Assembly (NCBI GenBank): GCA_015847255.1
Contig: JADLZK010010454.1
Coordinates: forward strand, 124,001 to 188,000
Direction of reading: 5' to 3'
Length of the DNA: 64,000 nt
Origin: Hyparrhenia diplandra
Taxonomy: Eukaryota > Streptophyta > Magnoliopsida > Poales > Poaceae
Program-made: the position numbers and the translations under genes
Shown here: in pieces, positions 33,429 through 46,839 of the stretch
Position numbering within the stretch: the stretch's first letter is position 1
Layout of the letters: each line of letters begins with the position of its first letter
Notes under the pieces: model-generated
What the model was told of the DNA's origin: nothing
Databases searched by the model: none
Seen by the model: only the letters and a program-made list of their open reading frames with translations

Positions 33429-36400
33429 TCACTTGAAAAGGAAATCTGTACACAAAAAAGCAAAATAAGTTTACAGGCACATTTTTTTAAAAAAACACTC
33501 CATTACTTGAGATTAAAACTTAAAATGCCAAATCACAATTCAGCAAGTAGGAAATGCAGCTTGCAGTTCACTATGATTGTCTGCTATAAAATGTGAAGCA
33601 GAGGAAAATTTTCAAGTCAAATAGTTTTCCAAGGTTTGGTATCTGTTCTTTTTTTTTTTCTCTGCACTCATACGCCATGACATGAATGCATCTGGCTGAC
33701 AAGAACCCCTACATGCATTTACAAAAACAAGGAACCCCTACATTATCGTCTCATCACATCAGAGTTTGAAGTCTAGTATAAACCATCAGTGAGCAAAGGC
33801 AGAAAAGTAAGCTGAAAAATGACATGACAATGTTAGCATGATGAGAATTTGCTAGCCAGCATGCATCAGCCCCTATGAGCATACATGAGGCCACGACCTG
33901 AGGTGGGCACCATACACACTACTTGGGAACAGGAATGCATCAACTAGGCTTAAGGTTCTTCCCCAGCCATGCCCATTACGTTTGGTTCTATGGCCTTGTG
34001 CCATAATTTCAGTCATGGAAACAAACAAGAAGGCTCTAGAAACCTAAAAAAATATACAGAGGATCCTGTTTTGATGATTTGCACAAACAAAACACACATG
34101 CTTTAGTGCCCCATGCATAGTGCCAACTGCCACAAGAATATATAGTATTCCAACATATCATACAAAACATCAACAGCTATCTGCAGAACTGTATAATGTG
34201 CAACGACAGAAGGAAAGAACACTAAGGAATTGTCTGCATAAGGAAACTAACAAAAATCATGACAGACATTGAGTACACAATGGGGATGAATCTAGTAGGA
34301 ACTCTGCCAAACAGTGTTTGGCTCTGTGCTGACTGAGAGAGCAGGGGGAGAGAGTGACAGAGAGATAGCTTAGTTCAATGTTGTATCTTGAATGTGACCA
34401 TATCCTTGCAGTTCAAAGATTAGGAAGTCAGCATAAGGTATTAATTGTATCGAAGAATTCAATTCCGATATAGTGTTAAGTTTTAACAAAAACAAATATA
34501 AACTATTCAGTAGGAGAGGATAATATCCTACTATGTATGCACTATGAAGAGCAATTTAATATGGCACCTCTTTGAATAACTCTTAACCATCTAGGCAAGG
34601 TATCCAAACAATGGACTTGATAATTTCACCCTCACAAATCACAATCACAAACGAAAAACCAAACCATCAGCACGAAATACAAAGCAAGGGTTTCCTTTTA
34701 CAACTAATTTCATACTCTAAACAATTAATGGTTTCTTGTGCAGATATGCATGAAATTTTTCAGAAATCACAGAGAGCATCAAGTGTGTTGCCAGGTTTAT
34801 CTACCACCTCACATTTCGGCATACAATAGTACAATACATAAACTGTTTAGTGTGCCATTCAAAGTGAAACAAGAACAGAATTGCTAAATACCACATCATA
34901 TAAAAACTAATGGCTACTCTTAACAAAATGCGAACGGTAGAAAGGAGAAAAAACTAATAAAATGACTAGAAACATGAGGAGTACAACTTTCCAACCCTGT
35001 AAACTCCCCAAAGAACATTTGGTGTAAGGATACAAACATTACTATTTATTTATACAGCTACATGAATTTGAGAAGACTACAAATAATATCACCATATGTG
35101 AAAAGGCATAGCTTTTAAATCATAATCAAGTTTCAAGTACATGCATTTGATTTCTACAAAGAAGAAAAAACTTGATATTTTAACAAGGGAATGTATCATC
35201 TCACATATCTTGTGAGTAGAGATTAATATATGAAGGTTGCACTCAAAACTTTAGAAGCATACAATAATGTAAAAATCTCATGGAATAATCCAGTAGTGAT
35301 ATTTATGTACAGAGCTAATTTAATTGTTAAAAAGAACTCACAGAAGATAATGTGTGCTGTTTATGCAGAACAATTTAATTTCAGTAGCTCTCTGAATATT
35401 TATGAGCTCTCTGGAAAAGATTGCCAAAAAAAAGGATTCAAACATGTCACCCTAATTGTTAAGATAATTGAATGCTTTCCAGAAAAGTTAGGAGCTTATT
35501 CAATGCTTGCTTTCATTTGCACACATGAAGGGAAGTTTAAATAAATTATAGAGAACAACAAGTGTTTTGCTATACACTTACGTATGCCAAATGTACCAAG
35601 AAACTTCAAAACTTTGTGAACTTGCTCGTTAACCACATCACATTTGACTTCAATTTCCTTAAAGTGTTTCAATATAGTAGCGGTCTCTCCATTTGATTGC
35701 ACTTGCCTATCATTTCCACTTTATGTTGACGACCCTATGATAAACAAAAATAATCCATCAGTGTCAGGCAATAACAAATAACTGGTTCAACAAACTAATA
35801 GTTACATAAAATATATACCTTAGTAAAAGATGCAAGTTGAGCTTCTCCAGAACCGGTGAATGCTTGAGAATGACATTTAGCCCATATAAGTCAGGATCCG
35901 AGCAGCACCATTTATTTAGCAATAGAGTCCTTAAATTTTTAAAAGTTGGGCACCACTGCAAATCTCTGTGGAAAACAACCTAGACAAAATGCAAACAGAA
36001 AAACCCAACAATTATTCAATGCGAAAACAGACCTGATTTTAGTTTTTATGAATATATATCTTTAACTTGATATAAATACCACCGCAGAAATAAAACAAGC
36101 CAGGTTAATCAGACAACATAAGAACAGCAAAAATGATAATAGGACAAAACAGGAAATAATAACAATCGAACAACATAATAAAACTAACAAAATGTACAAA
36201 AGCGTACCCCATTGAAGTCACACATCAATGTCAAATTCTCAACTTCCGACAATCCTTGCAGAAGAAAACACTTGTTCTTATAGGCAGATTCGTCAGGTGG
36301 GACAAATTCATTTTCACAAGAGAAACAACCTTCACGTGCACAATCCAAAGTATCATAATTTCTGGCAAATGCCACTTTCAATGATGGCATACTACCCAAA

Positions 36401-37114
36401 AACTGGAACCGAGAAGAAATGGCCATCTAGCCTAAGTGAAACAAGGTTTGGGGTACAAATAAGAGTGTGCAATTCCTTTCCCTTATAATCAAAAAAGCAA
36501 TTGCTGAAGGTCAGATGTTTCAGGTATTTTGACGAGATCTGGGGGCTTGGGGGTCTTCATTAATGAAAGAATTAGCAATCTCTAGGTGTTCCAGATTCGG
36601 ACAATTGGAGAAGTTGCAGGGGTTTATCTAAGCGCACACTGACAAGTGCTAGCATTTTCAAGTGCCGAGAGACAATTGGCAGGTTGTGTGAGCGAAATCC
36701 AAAAGCGGTGTTATCATGGGTTTCAACCCTGAGCATCTCAACTTCACGGTCTACAACATGTCGGATCCAGAGATTCAGATCCGACCAGTCACCAGCATAG
36801 GACCTTAACCTGATTTCGCATGTGTGGAGACAGGAATCGCGCTTGCGGAGGAGGAGAAGATGGTTGACGAAGCGTCGAAGACTGTCCACGGACGGCGGTC
36901 TGTCACCCTGCTGCCTGAACCCGATGCGCAGGCCTGTGGCAGACTTCCAGAGATGGCGCCAGCGCCGGGCGAGCACGCATGTCCGCACGGCGTCCTCCGC
37001 CGGGAGGAACGAGAGGACGTGATGGAGGGCGTCGTCCGGAAGCGAGCTGATGCGATCGCCGCCATCATCCGGCGGCGCCGCACCGTCCAGCTTTCCCCTT
37101 TTACTCGGAGGCAT
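33429..37114 (-). pseudogene. F-box/LRR gene F2 (subtype B), frameshifted
   Basis: The exon layout copies F4: 37114-36208, 35979-35819, 35734-35582 and 33445-33429, with splice sites kept. The F-box part is open (MPPSKRGKLDG, then the RISSLPDDALHHVLSF region). An extra C near 36630 shifts the frame after VRLDKP and stops it at about 36572. An extra T near 36402 shifts it again. Exons 2 and 3 are each 1 bp shorter than in F4. The longest product would be about 180 residues, an F-box with little LRR. A truncated F-box product could in theory still bind Skp1, but decay across all exons argues for a pseudogene. Confidence 0.85.
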
Positions 37115-37157
37115 TCCTGTGAACAAATAGGGGGTAAATAAAAGACGACTTTTAAAA

Positions 37158-37814
37158 TACATGCCATTATAAAAGTTCTTTAGTTCATGCTTGAGTCATT
37201 TTGAAAAGTTGGGATGGTCACATGTCTTGCCATCGCTCCGAACTTTTACGTCCATCACCCTTTGCCCGTCCGTTGGCCTAACGATTGTCAAAGCTTGGGT
37301 GTGAAAAGTCAAAAATACTTTATGTATAAATATACTATTAAATTTTTTTTTAGCATCTTAGCGACTTTAAATGAAAAACTCAAAACTAGAAAGTTATAGA
37401 TCTCGCTGAGATCTACTGTTTTTCATATAAAAACTATCTTCATTTAATTTCGCACAAAAAAGATATAATTTTCCTATGATTAATATGTATAGAAAAATAA
37501 TAGGAAAAATTATATCTTTCTTTTTGCGGAATTAAATGAAGATAGTTTTTGACGTAAACGGTAGATCTCAAAGCGAGATCTACAACTTTCTAGTTTTGAG
37601 TTTTTTCATTTAAAGTCGCTAAGATGCTCAAAAAATTTAATAGCATATTTATACATGAGGGTATTTTTGTCTTTTCACACCTACGCTTGACATCGTTAGG
37701 GGCAACTGACGGCAAAGGGTATGGATGGCAAAAAGTTCGAGCAATGGCACAGTGACCGATCCCAACTTTTCAAAGGGCTTGTGTGGAACTACTTAACTTT
37801 TATAATGGCATGTA
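37158..37814. mobile_element. Long-hairpin element in F2 5'UTR intron
   Basis: Two arms of roughly 300 bp (37158-37460 and 37495-37814) are near-perfect reverse complements, from TACATGCCATTATAAAAGTT inward through AAGTTGGGAT, GACTTTAAATGAAAAACTCA and GAAGATAGTTTTT. The loop is about 35 bp. It expands the F2 leader intron to 768 bp against about 100 bp in F1. No clean target-site duplication is visible; the flanks offer TA at most. Confidence 0.8.
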
Positions 37815-38239
37815 TGGAAAAGCCTCGTAAATAAACGGAAGGCTTGTAAATCAACCGAAGGCGAGGGAAGAAAGCGAGGCGGACCTGCGGAGGTTGCCGG
37901 TGGCTCCGCACCGGGCTGGGGGCCGTGGCGAATCCCGAAATGCGCGCCTGGCAGGCTAACTTCACCCGCCGTGTAGGGCGGGCTTGGGGTCACCGGCGGA
38001 TGTCGGCGGCCGCGGCCAGGTCAGTCGCGGCCGGCCGGCCGCCCAGCGGCCGTAAAGGGGAGGCGAGGGCGCGGATGCCGGAGACGAGACGAGCGGCGCC
38101 GTCGCGAATCGGATCCGGCGAGGCGCGCGAGAGCCGAGTGATCTCCGCCGCTTGGCTTCTCTGGCTGGGGATCAACGTTTGTGGGCTGTATTTCTGTCGG
38201 GGTGGGCTAATGGCCTCTGTCTTTTTATGTGTTCTTTTT

Positions 38240-39153
38240 GGGAAAAGTCCACATTACCTCCCCCAACTATCACACAAGTTTACTTTTCCTCCCTCAACTT
38301 CAAAACCGGACATATCACCTCCCTTAACTTTTCAAACCATGCATTTTACCTCCCTCGAGCGGTTTTGAAGGCGGGTTGCTACAGTAACCACTGGTTTGCT
38401 ACAGTAAGCGTGGGTTTGCTACAGTACCAGTGCCTTTGTCTTTTCTTTTTTAAAAAATTACGGTTGAATCTTTGAAAAATCATAGTAAATCATAGAAAAA
38501 TCATAAAATGAAAAATCTAGTTTTGTTGGGCTCCACATGAGTAGATCTACACAGTGAATATATAATATGGTATACTTTAATTCAACAAAATAATTATACA
38601 AGTTGCGGCTATGAATTATTTTAATTAATTATATATTCACTGTGTAGAACTTTTGTACTAAAGCATATCATATTATATATTTTTGTGTAGATCTACTCAT
38701 GTGGAGTCTAACAAAATTAGATTTTCTATTTTATGATTTTTCTGTGATTTACTATGATTTTTCAAAGATTCACCCAAATAAATAAAAAAAAAAAAAAGAC
38801 AAAACCTTCGTAACAAAAAACTTTGTACTAAAGCATATCATATTATATATTCACTGTGTAGATCTACTCATGTGGAGTCCAACAAAACTAGATTTTTTAT
38901 TTTATGATTTTTCTATGATTTACTATGATTTTTCAAAGATTCAACCAGGAATTAAAAAAAAAAAAGAAAAAGACAAAGGCACTGCACTTTGTAGCAAACC
39001 CGCTGATTTCTTAGAAAAAAACCACCTTCAAAACCGCTCGAGGGAGGTAAAATACATGGTTTGAAAAGTTGAGGGAGGTGATTTGTCGGTTTTGAAGTTG
39101 AGGGAGGAAAAGTGAACTACGTGATAGTTGGGGAGGGAATGTGGACTTTTTCC
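38240..39153. mobile_element. Long-armed MITE, copy 1
   Basis: Ends GGGAAAAGTCCACATTACCT and its inverted counterpart (GGGAATGTGGACTTTTTCC) pair over at least 140 bp. They are flanked by TTCTTTTT (38232-38239 and 39154-39161). The interior has three related segments with TTTGCTACAGTA and GAATCTTTGAAAAATCATAG. Non-coding; Mutator-type by target-site length. Confidence 0.8.
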
Positions 39154-39171
39154 TTCTTTTTATTAGGGATT

Positions 39172-39933
39172 GGAAAAAGTCTATTTTTGGTCTCCGACTT
39201 TTGTGGAACTCCGATTTTAGTCTCTCCACTCTAAAAATGGGACAAAATGGTCCCTCAACTTTTAAAACCGTGTAGATTTCATCCCCGGCGGGTTTGGGCG
39301 GTGGTTTTGCTAAAGTAACCATTGGTTTGCTACAAGTGCCACAGTTTTGTTTTTCTCTTTTTAATTAATTTCGATTTGAATCTTTGAAAAATCATATTAA
39401 ATCACAGAAAATTCATAAAATGGAAAATCTAATTTTTATTGGACTCCACGTAAATAAATCTACACAAATGAACATATAATATTGTATACTTTAGTACAAA
39501 TGTTTTGCTTTTTACTTTTTGCTTTTTTTATTTATTTTAGCTCAATCTTTAGTAAATAAAAGGCAAAACCTTCATAGCAAAAAACTTTGTACTAAAGTAT
39601 ACCATATTATGTATTCATTGTGTAGATATACGCATGTCGAGTCCAATAAAATTGGATTTTTTTATATTATGAATTTTACGTGACTTGCTATGATTTTTAA
39701 AGATTCAAGCCAAAAATAAATTTTAAAAGAAAAAAACTACAGCTACTGTAGCAAACCCACGGTTACTGTAGCAAAACCGTGGGTCGTTTGTAGTAAAACC
39801 ACCATCCAAACCCGCCGAGGGACGAATTCTATATGGTTTCAATAGTTGAGGGACCGTTTTGTCCGGTTTTGAAGTTAAGTGACCAAAATCAGACTTTTTG
39901 TGAAAGTTGAGGGACCAAAAGTAGACTTTTTCC
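39172..39933. mobile_element. Long-armed MITE, copy 2
   Basis: Ends GGAAAAAGTCTATTTTTGGT and, inverted, GGAAAAAGTCTACTTTTGGT. They are flanked by TTAGGGATT (39163-39171) and TTAAGGATT (39934-39942), a 9-bp duplication with one mismatch. The interior shares the TTTGAAAAATCATA and GTAGATCTAC motifs with copy 1. It starts only 18 bp after copy 1 ends. Confidence 0.8.
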
Positions 39934-40079
39934 TTAAGGATTTGAGACCCATGCTCTAAAGTCTAACGATTTTCCTTTTTAACTTTATGATTTTATACCC
40001 TTGTTTTTTTCCAATAAAAGCTATTGTTTTTGGTTTGTAATACTATGTAAAATGGATGCATTAAACAACAAAAAACAGG

Positions 40080-40680
40080 ATGGGCAAAAGATAGTACTAC
40101 CCTTCAACGCCCCGGACCCCACATTTGCCGTGGGCCGTAGGTCGGGGTTATCCCTTATTTCCTGCCGGTGCTCTCCCCATCTTTGATTTGCCCTTGTCGG
40201 CGAGCCACGCGTCCAAGCCTGCCTTCCTACGCTCCGCTTGCCTTGCCCTCCATCGCATCTCGGGTGACGAAGCCCCGTCGTGGCTTCCCCCCCCGCCCGA
40301 TCCGTCGAGACGCGAAGAGTTGCCATTGTCGATCTCCCCTACCGGTGAGCCGCCCGGTGACAAGAGCACCTCCACTGCCGCCCAGGGAGGTGAGGAACCA
40401 CTTGTGCCCCTCCCATTTTGCTTCTCGCTCTCGTTTGATCGCGAACCGTCGCCGTAGATGCGCTGTTGCGACCGTCCGCCTCGTCCCATGCACCGCCACC
40501 TCAGGGGCACTACCGCCGCCCGTGAGCCCCGCATTTTGTCCACATGGTCACACTTTACCTCACTTGCCACTCGTTGAGGTTTGCGCCGCCATCTATGGGC
40601 ACTAGCCGGGCACTCCACCTCGTTTAGGTTGAAGGATGAAGACGGCTAGAGGTTGAAGGAGGAACGGATGATAAGGTCCC
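40080..40680. other. GC-rich segment, unassigned
   Basis: GC-rich island with overlapping open frames on both strands (up to ~156 codons) and no recognisable domain. Probably transposon interior or decayed gene DNA. Confidence 0.25.
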
Positions 40681-40904
40681 ACATGCCAATGAAGGTAGAG
40701 AGAGGAAACCGTAAGGACACATGGGGAAAGTTGTCATTTTGCACAAAAGTTAACATAGTTGGAGTGACTTAACAGTATCGGTAAAGTCTTCCTTCGTTTG
40801 AAAAAAAAAAACAGGAGGGAGTAAAGTAAAAACGAGAAAAAATCACAAATTGGCGTGAAAACGAGGGGGTAGAAATGCTCAAGCCCGTTTTCTTATATAA
40901 AATT

Positions 40905-41170
40905 AGGAAAAGTCCATTTTAGGTTCTTCAACTTTATAAAAAGTCTTGATTCCTAAACTCTGAAACAGGACAAAACACATCCTCAACTTTTTGAAACCGT
41001 GTAGATTATGTCCATGAACTTTATTTAATTCATCTCGAATATTTGAAAAACCATAGTAAATCGTAGAGAAATCATAGAATAGAAAATCTGATTTTGTTGG
41101 GCTCGGATAAGTAGATCTGCATATTTAATATGGTATACTTTATTACAAAGTTCTTGTTGTATCTATGATG
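40905..41170. mobile_element. Long-armed MITE, truncated copy 3
   Basis: GGAAAAGTCCATTTTAGGTT and the following AAACCGTGTAGATTATGTCC, AAAACCATAGTAAATCGTAG and GTTGGGCTCGGATAAGTAGA follow the order of copies 1 and 2. The right half is missing. Confidence 0.6.
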
Positions 41171-41274
41171 ATTTTCTAAAATTAATTAGGAAAATTAATA
41201 GCTACAATTTAAGTGGTCTAATTGTGGTGAAATGTTTATGGTGGGCTAATTATTGTATGCTTGAGCTTATAAGC

Positions 41275-41543
41275 GAGCATTTTTCGGGCCGGGCCGGAAA
41301 AAGCCCGGTTTATTCGGGCCAAGAAAATCATGCCCAGGCCCGTCCCACTAGAAATGTCGGGGCCTCAATTTTTGGGCTGGGCCGGGCTTAGGCGGGCCGT
41401 CAATGTGTTTTATAGTGTAAAATAACTAAAATCAACATTTTAGGTCAGGCTCGGGCCAAGATGTTTTTTCTCGGTCTGCAAGATCTCTGCCTAGGCCCGT
41501 CCAGTAAGGTCCGTGGGCGGGCCGGGCCGGGCTAAAAATGCTC
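41275..41543. mobile_element. GGGCC-rich MITE-like element
   Basis: Inverted ends GAGCATTTTTCGGGCCGGGCC and GGCCGGGCTAAAAATGCTC enclose 269 bp dense in GGGCC/GGCCC motifs. The composition resembles small hAT elements. The flanking 8-mers do not match. Confidence 0.45.
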
Positions 41544-44435
41544 AGGTATACTTGAGCTGCAGTAAAATTCTATACTCATTAGAAAATAGAATTATTTTCA
41601 CTCTCTTCTGCGGTAAACAAATCCCCTTAATAATTAGATACGGGGCTAAGCTAGCAGAGCTGATACTGCTCCAAATCGAGTGTAGTGGTGACCAAACAAA
41701 GAGTGTGATTGATATCGTTTACGGTCACGGTGTTCTTTAATTCCATTTACCATCAGCATTTACCACACTAGGCAAATTAACATTAGTAGAAATTTTTTGC
41801 TTTGGCTTTGCAAGTCAGTTGCTAATTGCGTTCGGATTTTCAGTTCATCTACTAGTACTGCTCCGTGCGCGTTTCCAATCTGTTTTTAGAATCTAAATAT
41901 TTTCAATGCCAATCGCACCTTGTTTTCTATGCCTGTGATCATAGTAGCCAAAATAAGCTTCTCAATGGTAAAGCTTCCCAGGTGACAGATAAAGCAACCA
42001 CGCCCTTGATGTGTGGGCGTGTTGCTTCTGTTGTGCTTGTACAGTATTTTTTTAACTAGTCTTTGCTCATGGAGTTCCACTCAAGCCCCAGTGTCCTCGC
42101 CATGACAGTTTCTTTCCCCTGTCCATCAATCTGAAGCTTTTTAGGATTCAGCTCTTGTAATCTTTGTTAGGCATTTAGATTACTCCCCCACAAATGTTGT
42201 ATCCTTCAAGGTTGAGTGATGAACACATGATGCCCAGTTGTTGGTTCAAACATGCTTCTAATTTTGTCCAAAAGTGTGATTCCTAAACATATTGTGAATC
42301 GTTATTCATATGATGAAACTAGCCCAAAACTGTCGATGAAACACAGAGCTCCAGCCGTCACCAGCTCTATTACCTCTTAGCTCTCAGCTAAGGAAAGTAA
42401 AACAATAATAAACGTCAATCGATCACAGAAGCGAGTCAATCGATGCTGGCCGAAGCAAGAGTTGAAACGGCAATAAAATGACATAATTAACCATGCTCAT
42501 ATCAATCACTGCGTTGACATAAAGTTATATTGACGAGTGGCTCAGTCCTAGACGTACCATCCGGGTAACTGAAATTGACGGAATACAAACACGCATAGAT
42601 AAAACAAGGTACTCGTCACCACAAGCTTAAGCCTTACATTTCCAGATGGCCAAGAGATGGTAGATCTATCATCCTCCCAGTTTTTCTCTGCCTTACTTGA
42701 AAAGAAAAGCTGTACAGGAAAAGGCACAATAAGTTTACAGGCAGAAATAAAAAAAAAGCATTACATTACTGGAGAATAAAACTCAAAATGCCAAATCAAA
42801 ATTGCAGCAAGTAGGAAATGCAGCATGCAGTTCAATATGATTGTCTCTGAGTATTGATATGCTATAAAAATATGCAGCAGAGCAAGAATGTTCAAGTCAG
42901 ATAGTTTTCCTTGTTATGATATCTCAACTTTTCTCTGCAGGCATAAGCCATTACAATACCTGGCTCACAAGAACCCCTACATTAATGTCACATCAGAGTT
43001 TGATATTTAGTACAAACCATCAGACATCAGCTACAGACTCACTCACTTTAAAGCCAGCAAGTGAGTAAAAGGCAGACAACTAAACTGAACAATGAGATGT
43101 CAATATTAGTGAACGTCAGTGCAGATCAGACTAGTTACCATGATGATAATTTTCTATCCAGCAAATTAGGCATCAGCCCCTGTGAGCATAAATGTGGCAA
43201 GGTGGCAGAAGCAGTGAACCTGGAGCCTAATTTAACTATTAGGGGGAAGAAAGTCATAAGGAGATGAGATGTCTTTGTTAAGAAAGGTGCTATTAGCTGT
43301 TAAGATTCTCTTTGTTATTAAAGAAAAAAAAGTTATTTTACTGGCCATGTGCCCAAGTAACATCTTCAAATCCACGGACACATCAAGCTGGCCCAAGGAT
43401 CTTTAACCTAAGCACCAACTAACCACATTTGGTGTCATGGCCTTTGTGCCACAATTCAGCATGGATTTGTTGCCCACCTCACTAGCTGTCTGAATGATCA
43501 ATCCCAAATCCTGAGATGCGTGCTAACGTTGTGAGACCAACTGTGTCACTTGCAGCTGAATTAACACCTCTTTGCTTCTGTCCTCCCATTATTACCTATC
43601 CTATCTCCTCTCCGACAGCTCTCTTCCATGGAGATCACTACCCTTTACCACCCCTCAGCTGCTTGTTCTTCCTCATCATCCTCAGATCCACTGAAGAATG
43701 CACAGCGAGAAATGAGGCAACTGCAGTAGTGCAGATGAGTTCAGGGCTCCATTCTCTCTCGAACACCAGAGATCTGCATAGGTGTCGACGGAGTATACCT
43801 TCATCCATGCCGCCGCCCACAGCGCGTTCTGCACAGCCATAACTCCACCTTGGTTGCAGGTGGTGGTTGGGATCACAAAAAATGGAGGGCGCAAAGGATC
43901 AGCTTTGGGGCATAACAGGAAGGGGGAGGTGCTTCTGTTGCGGTGCTAGTTTTTGATGACCATGTGGTTATCATTTTTGCTATAGTAGAAAAACGTTAAG
44001 CAAAATGCAAGTAACAGAGCCCTACAACAGACAAGATGGCAGGGTGTGAGGCCACAAGCCGAGGTGAGCACCATACACACACTACTTGGGAAAAAGAATG
44101 CATCAAGCAGGCTTAAAGTGCTTTAACCCAACCGCACCCATTACTGTTTGACTATCTGCATCTCACACATATACGCACTACGCTCATTAGTCCATAACAC
44201 TTTAGTGCCGCATGCTAGTGCCACGAGAATAGTATTCCAGCATATCAAACAACTCATGGATGACTAGTTTAAAAAAGTATAATGTGCAATGGCAGAAGGA
44301 AATGAAATCAAACAAAACAAATACTATGATAAACCTAAGCATAGATAGATTATTTAGTGTGCCATTCAAAGTACCATAAGAACTGAAGTCTAGATACCAC
44401 ATCATCACAAAAACAATGGCTACTTAGCAAAGTAG

Positions 44436-44757
44436 TGTCAGCGCCTCTCATTCCACTGGAGCACAGAGCACAGGCAGGTCCAGGAAGGGAGCTTGGGCCA
44501 GAAGACCAAGCTCTCGCGTATCCGGTCCGGGTGGGCGGCCCATCCAGCTGCAAGCAGAAGGGAACGGTCGAGGATAAATAGAACTTGGCTCAGAGGAGTC
44601 TGTAATTAATCAAAGACAAACAACTTGTATTTCTCTTAATTTGAATTCGTCGTCGGGATTCGTCGTACCTACTCCTCTCTCCTCCTACCTACTTCCTTTC
44701 CCCAATCCTTCGGTGGATCTCGTCGGACCGCCGCCGCTCGTGGCGCGGGGTCTTACA
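44436..44757 (+). repeat. 5' LTR of the gypsy element
   Basis: 322 bp, starting TGTCAG and ending CTTACA. It contains GATAAATAGAACTTGG (TATA-like) at about 44572. It differs from the 3' LTR by several indels and substitutions, so the insertion is not recent. Confidence 0.9.
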
Positions 44758-45250
44758 TTGTATCAGCTCCGTCGGTCCGGCCCTCCGCTGGATCCCTATC
44801 TCCCCCCCACCCTCACTTCACCAGGCGGCAGCGGCATCTCGGCGTCATGGGCGAGCGTGAAGGCGCTGCTCGACTCCAAGTTCGACGAGGTGTTCAGCGC
44901 CGACCAGCTCGAGTCGCGGTCGAGACAAGGGAGCGTCAAGCGCTCGCGTCGCTGGTGGAGCGGCTCCACGGCCCGGGAGGAGCGGCGCGGCGTTCCCGGC
45001 CCCTGGGTGCGTCCGCGCCACGGAGACCGCCCGAGCCCGGCGAAGGCCGTCGACGGCTTACCGCTGCGGAGGGCGTTGCGCGCCCACGCCGCCGCGGCCG
45101 CATCACGCGCTGAGTGATCTCGGCCGGGGACGGGCCACACCGCCCAGTGCCCTCGAGGAGTACGCGCACCGCCCACACCACCTCATCCACGCGCAACACC
45201 GCTGGGTACGGGGGACTCCGGGGAGGCGCGTCGCGGGCGTCGAGACCAAG

Positions 45251-46740
45251 GTGGATGATCTGGAGTTGGTGCGGTTGTCCGAGATGCGCGACGAGCGCGA
45301 CGACCGCATCGATACTGCGGAGGATGCCGCTCGGGTGTTCGATGATTGGCGTCCATGGGTCGAGGCCGCGATCTACGGCGTTCGCCGCGACTTCAACATC
45401 GTCTACGGCCGTGCGCTCCGGGATCGTCGGTTCGCGGACGGGCCTGCAGCTTCATCGGCTCACGGCTTCAATTTGGGGCTCCGCTACATCTCCATGGGTG
45501 ACGGCGGCCTCTCCTACTGGGACGGGCCAAGTCACCTACACGCGGCATCCTCCGCGCAAGACATCGCCGCCGGAGTGGCGGCCGAACCGCCCGGCGGGCA
45601 CCGTGTTCGAGGGTATGGGTCGGTCCACGACCATCACCCGCCCCTGCCGATCCGATGCGTTCCGCCGACCCCCACTTTCAGTTCCACCTCATATGAACCC
45701 AATTCCTTCCCCAATTCGACCACCAGTCACAAACCATAACCCAGATCCCCTCCCAGGCCCTCCCGATCCAACCCAACCACTCCATCATCCACTCCACCAA
45801 CCCCAATCCAGTTTCATCCCACACCATCCCCAATACCACACTGATATGCACCATTACACTCCCCCATACAATCCTTATAGCCAGACAATTCCACCATACC
45901 AGTCAGCCTCACCACATTTTTCCCCATCCCACCAAACCTTAGGCCGTCTCCCGAAACTTGATTTTCCAAAATTCGATGGGGAAGACGCCCGATTCTCGGA
46001 TCACATGTGCCAAAAACTACTTTGATATGTACAATGTCGAGTCCCACATTTGGATCCGAGTGGCCACAATGCATTTCACAGGAGCAGCCAAGCGCTGGCT
46101 CTAGTCCATCGAGTCCTCCTTAGCCACAACAGATTGGCCCACATTCTGCTCTCTGATTCACGAGAGGTTCGGTAGGGATCAACATGAACTCTGGCTGCGA
46201 AAAATGTTCCATATCCGAATGGCGGGGTGGGTCTCGATTATGTCAATAGGTTCACCGAACTAGTCGACCAACTCAAGTCTTACAATCCCAACCCGGATAT
46301 CCTATCCTTCATTCAACGATTCATAGATGGTCTTCATGACGATATTCGTGCTGTACTCATGGTTGCTCGACCCTCCACCTTTGGATCTTTGCCTACACTC
46401 TTGCATTGTTACAGGAGGGAAGCGGCCGGACTCTGTCAGGCGCAAGGATGCTAGGCGCCTGAATTCAAGGATATTCTCGACTTCCACCGACTCGGGCGCC
46501 CGCGGCTCGGCAATTTGGGCCCGGTCGTGTTCCGATCGCCTACAAGTGGATGACAAGGCATCAAGCTCCAAGTCCCCTGAAGACAAATTAACTACTCTCA
46601 AAAATTGCCGCCGTGCTCGGGGTCTTTGCATGCGATGCGGTGACAAATGGGCGCCCGGTCATCGATGTGTGCACCTCAACCACAGCTGCAAGCATTACAC
46701 GAGGTCTGGGAGTTGTTTTCAGGATGAGTTCGAAATCCGG
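45251..46740 (+). pseudogene. gypsy gag relic
   Basis: Pieces in different frames: a spacer with MDDLELVRLSEMRDERDDR at 45251, a Pro-rich stretch (45.68-45.93 kb), then LPKLDFPKFDGEDARFSDH near 45950, typical of plant gypsy Gag. The capsid-like core follows at about 46030-46350 (FTGAAKRWL, FIQRFIDGLHDDIRAVL). A zinc knuckle CMRCGDKWAPGHRC lies at about 46629-46670. Several stops and frame changes break it. Confidence 0.8.
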
Positions 46741-46839
46741 CAAGATGATCCTCGGCCTGCAGAACCCATTACTGAAGAAGAGGCCCTGCTTTCGGTGTTT
46801 TTGCGTGACCCGCCCGGCTTTTTACGTCGGGTCCGTGCG

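Larger units (their letters stand above)
19840..38150. repeat. Segmental duplication block 1 (F1 + F2)
   Basis: This block contains F-box genes F1 (subtype A) and F2 (subtype B) with their 3' flanks and the DNA between them. It is collinear with 41.87-62.0 kb. Shared landmarks outside exons include the 3' flanks, the third introns, the T-rich upstream DNA at 26.66-27.24 kb (matches 55.55-56.10 kb), and the phrase GGGTGATGCACATAG (31837 and 56129). Insertions present in only one block account for most of the size difference. Confidence 0.8.
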
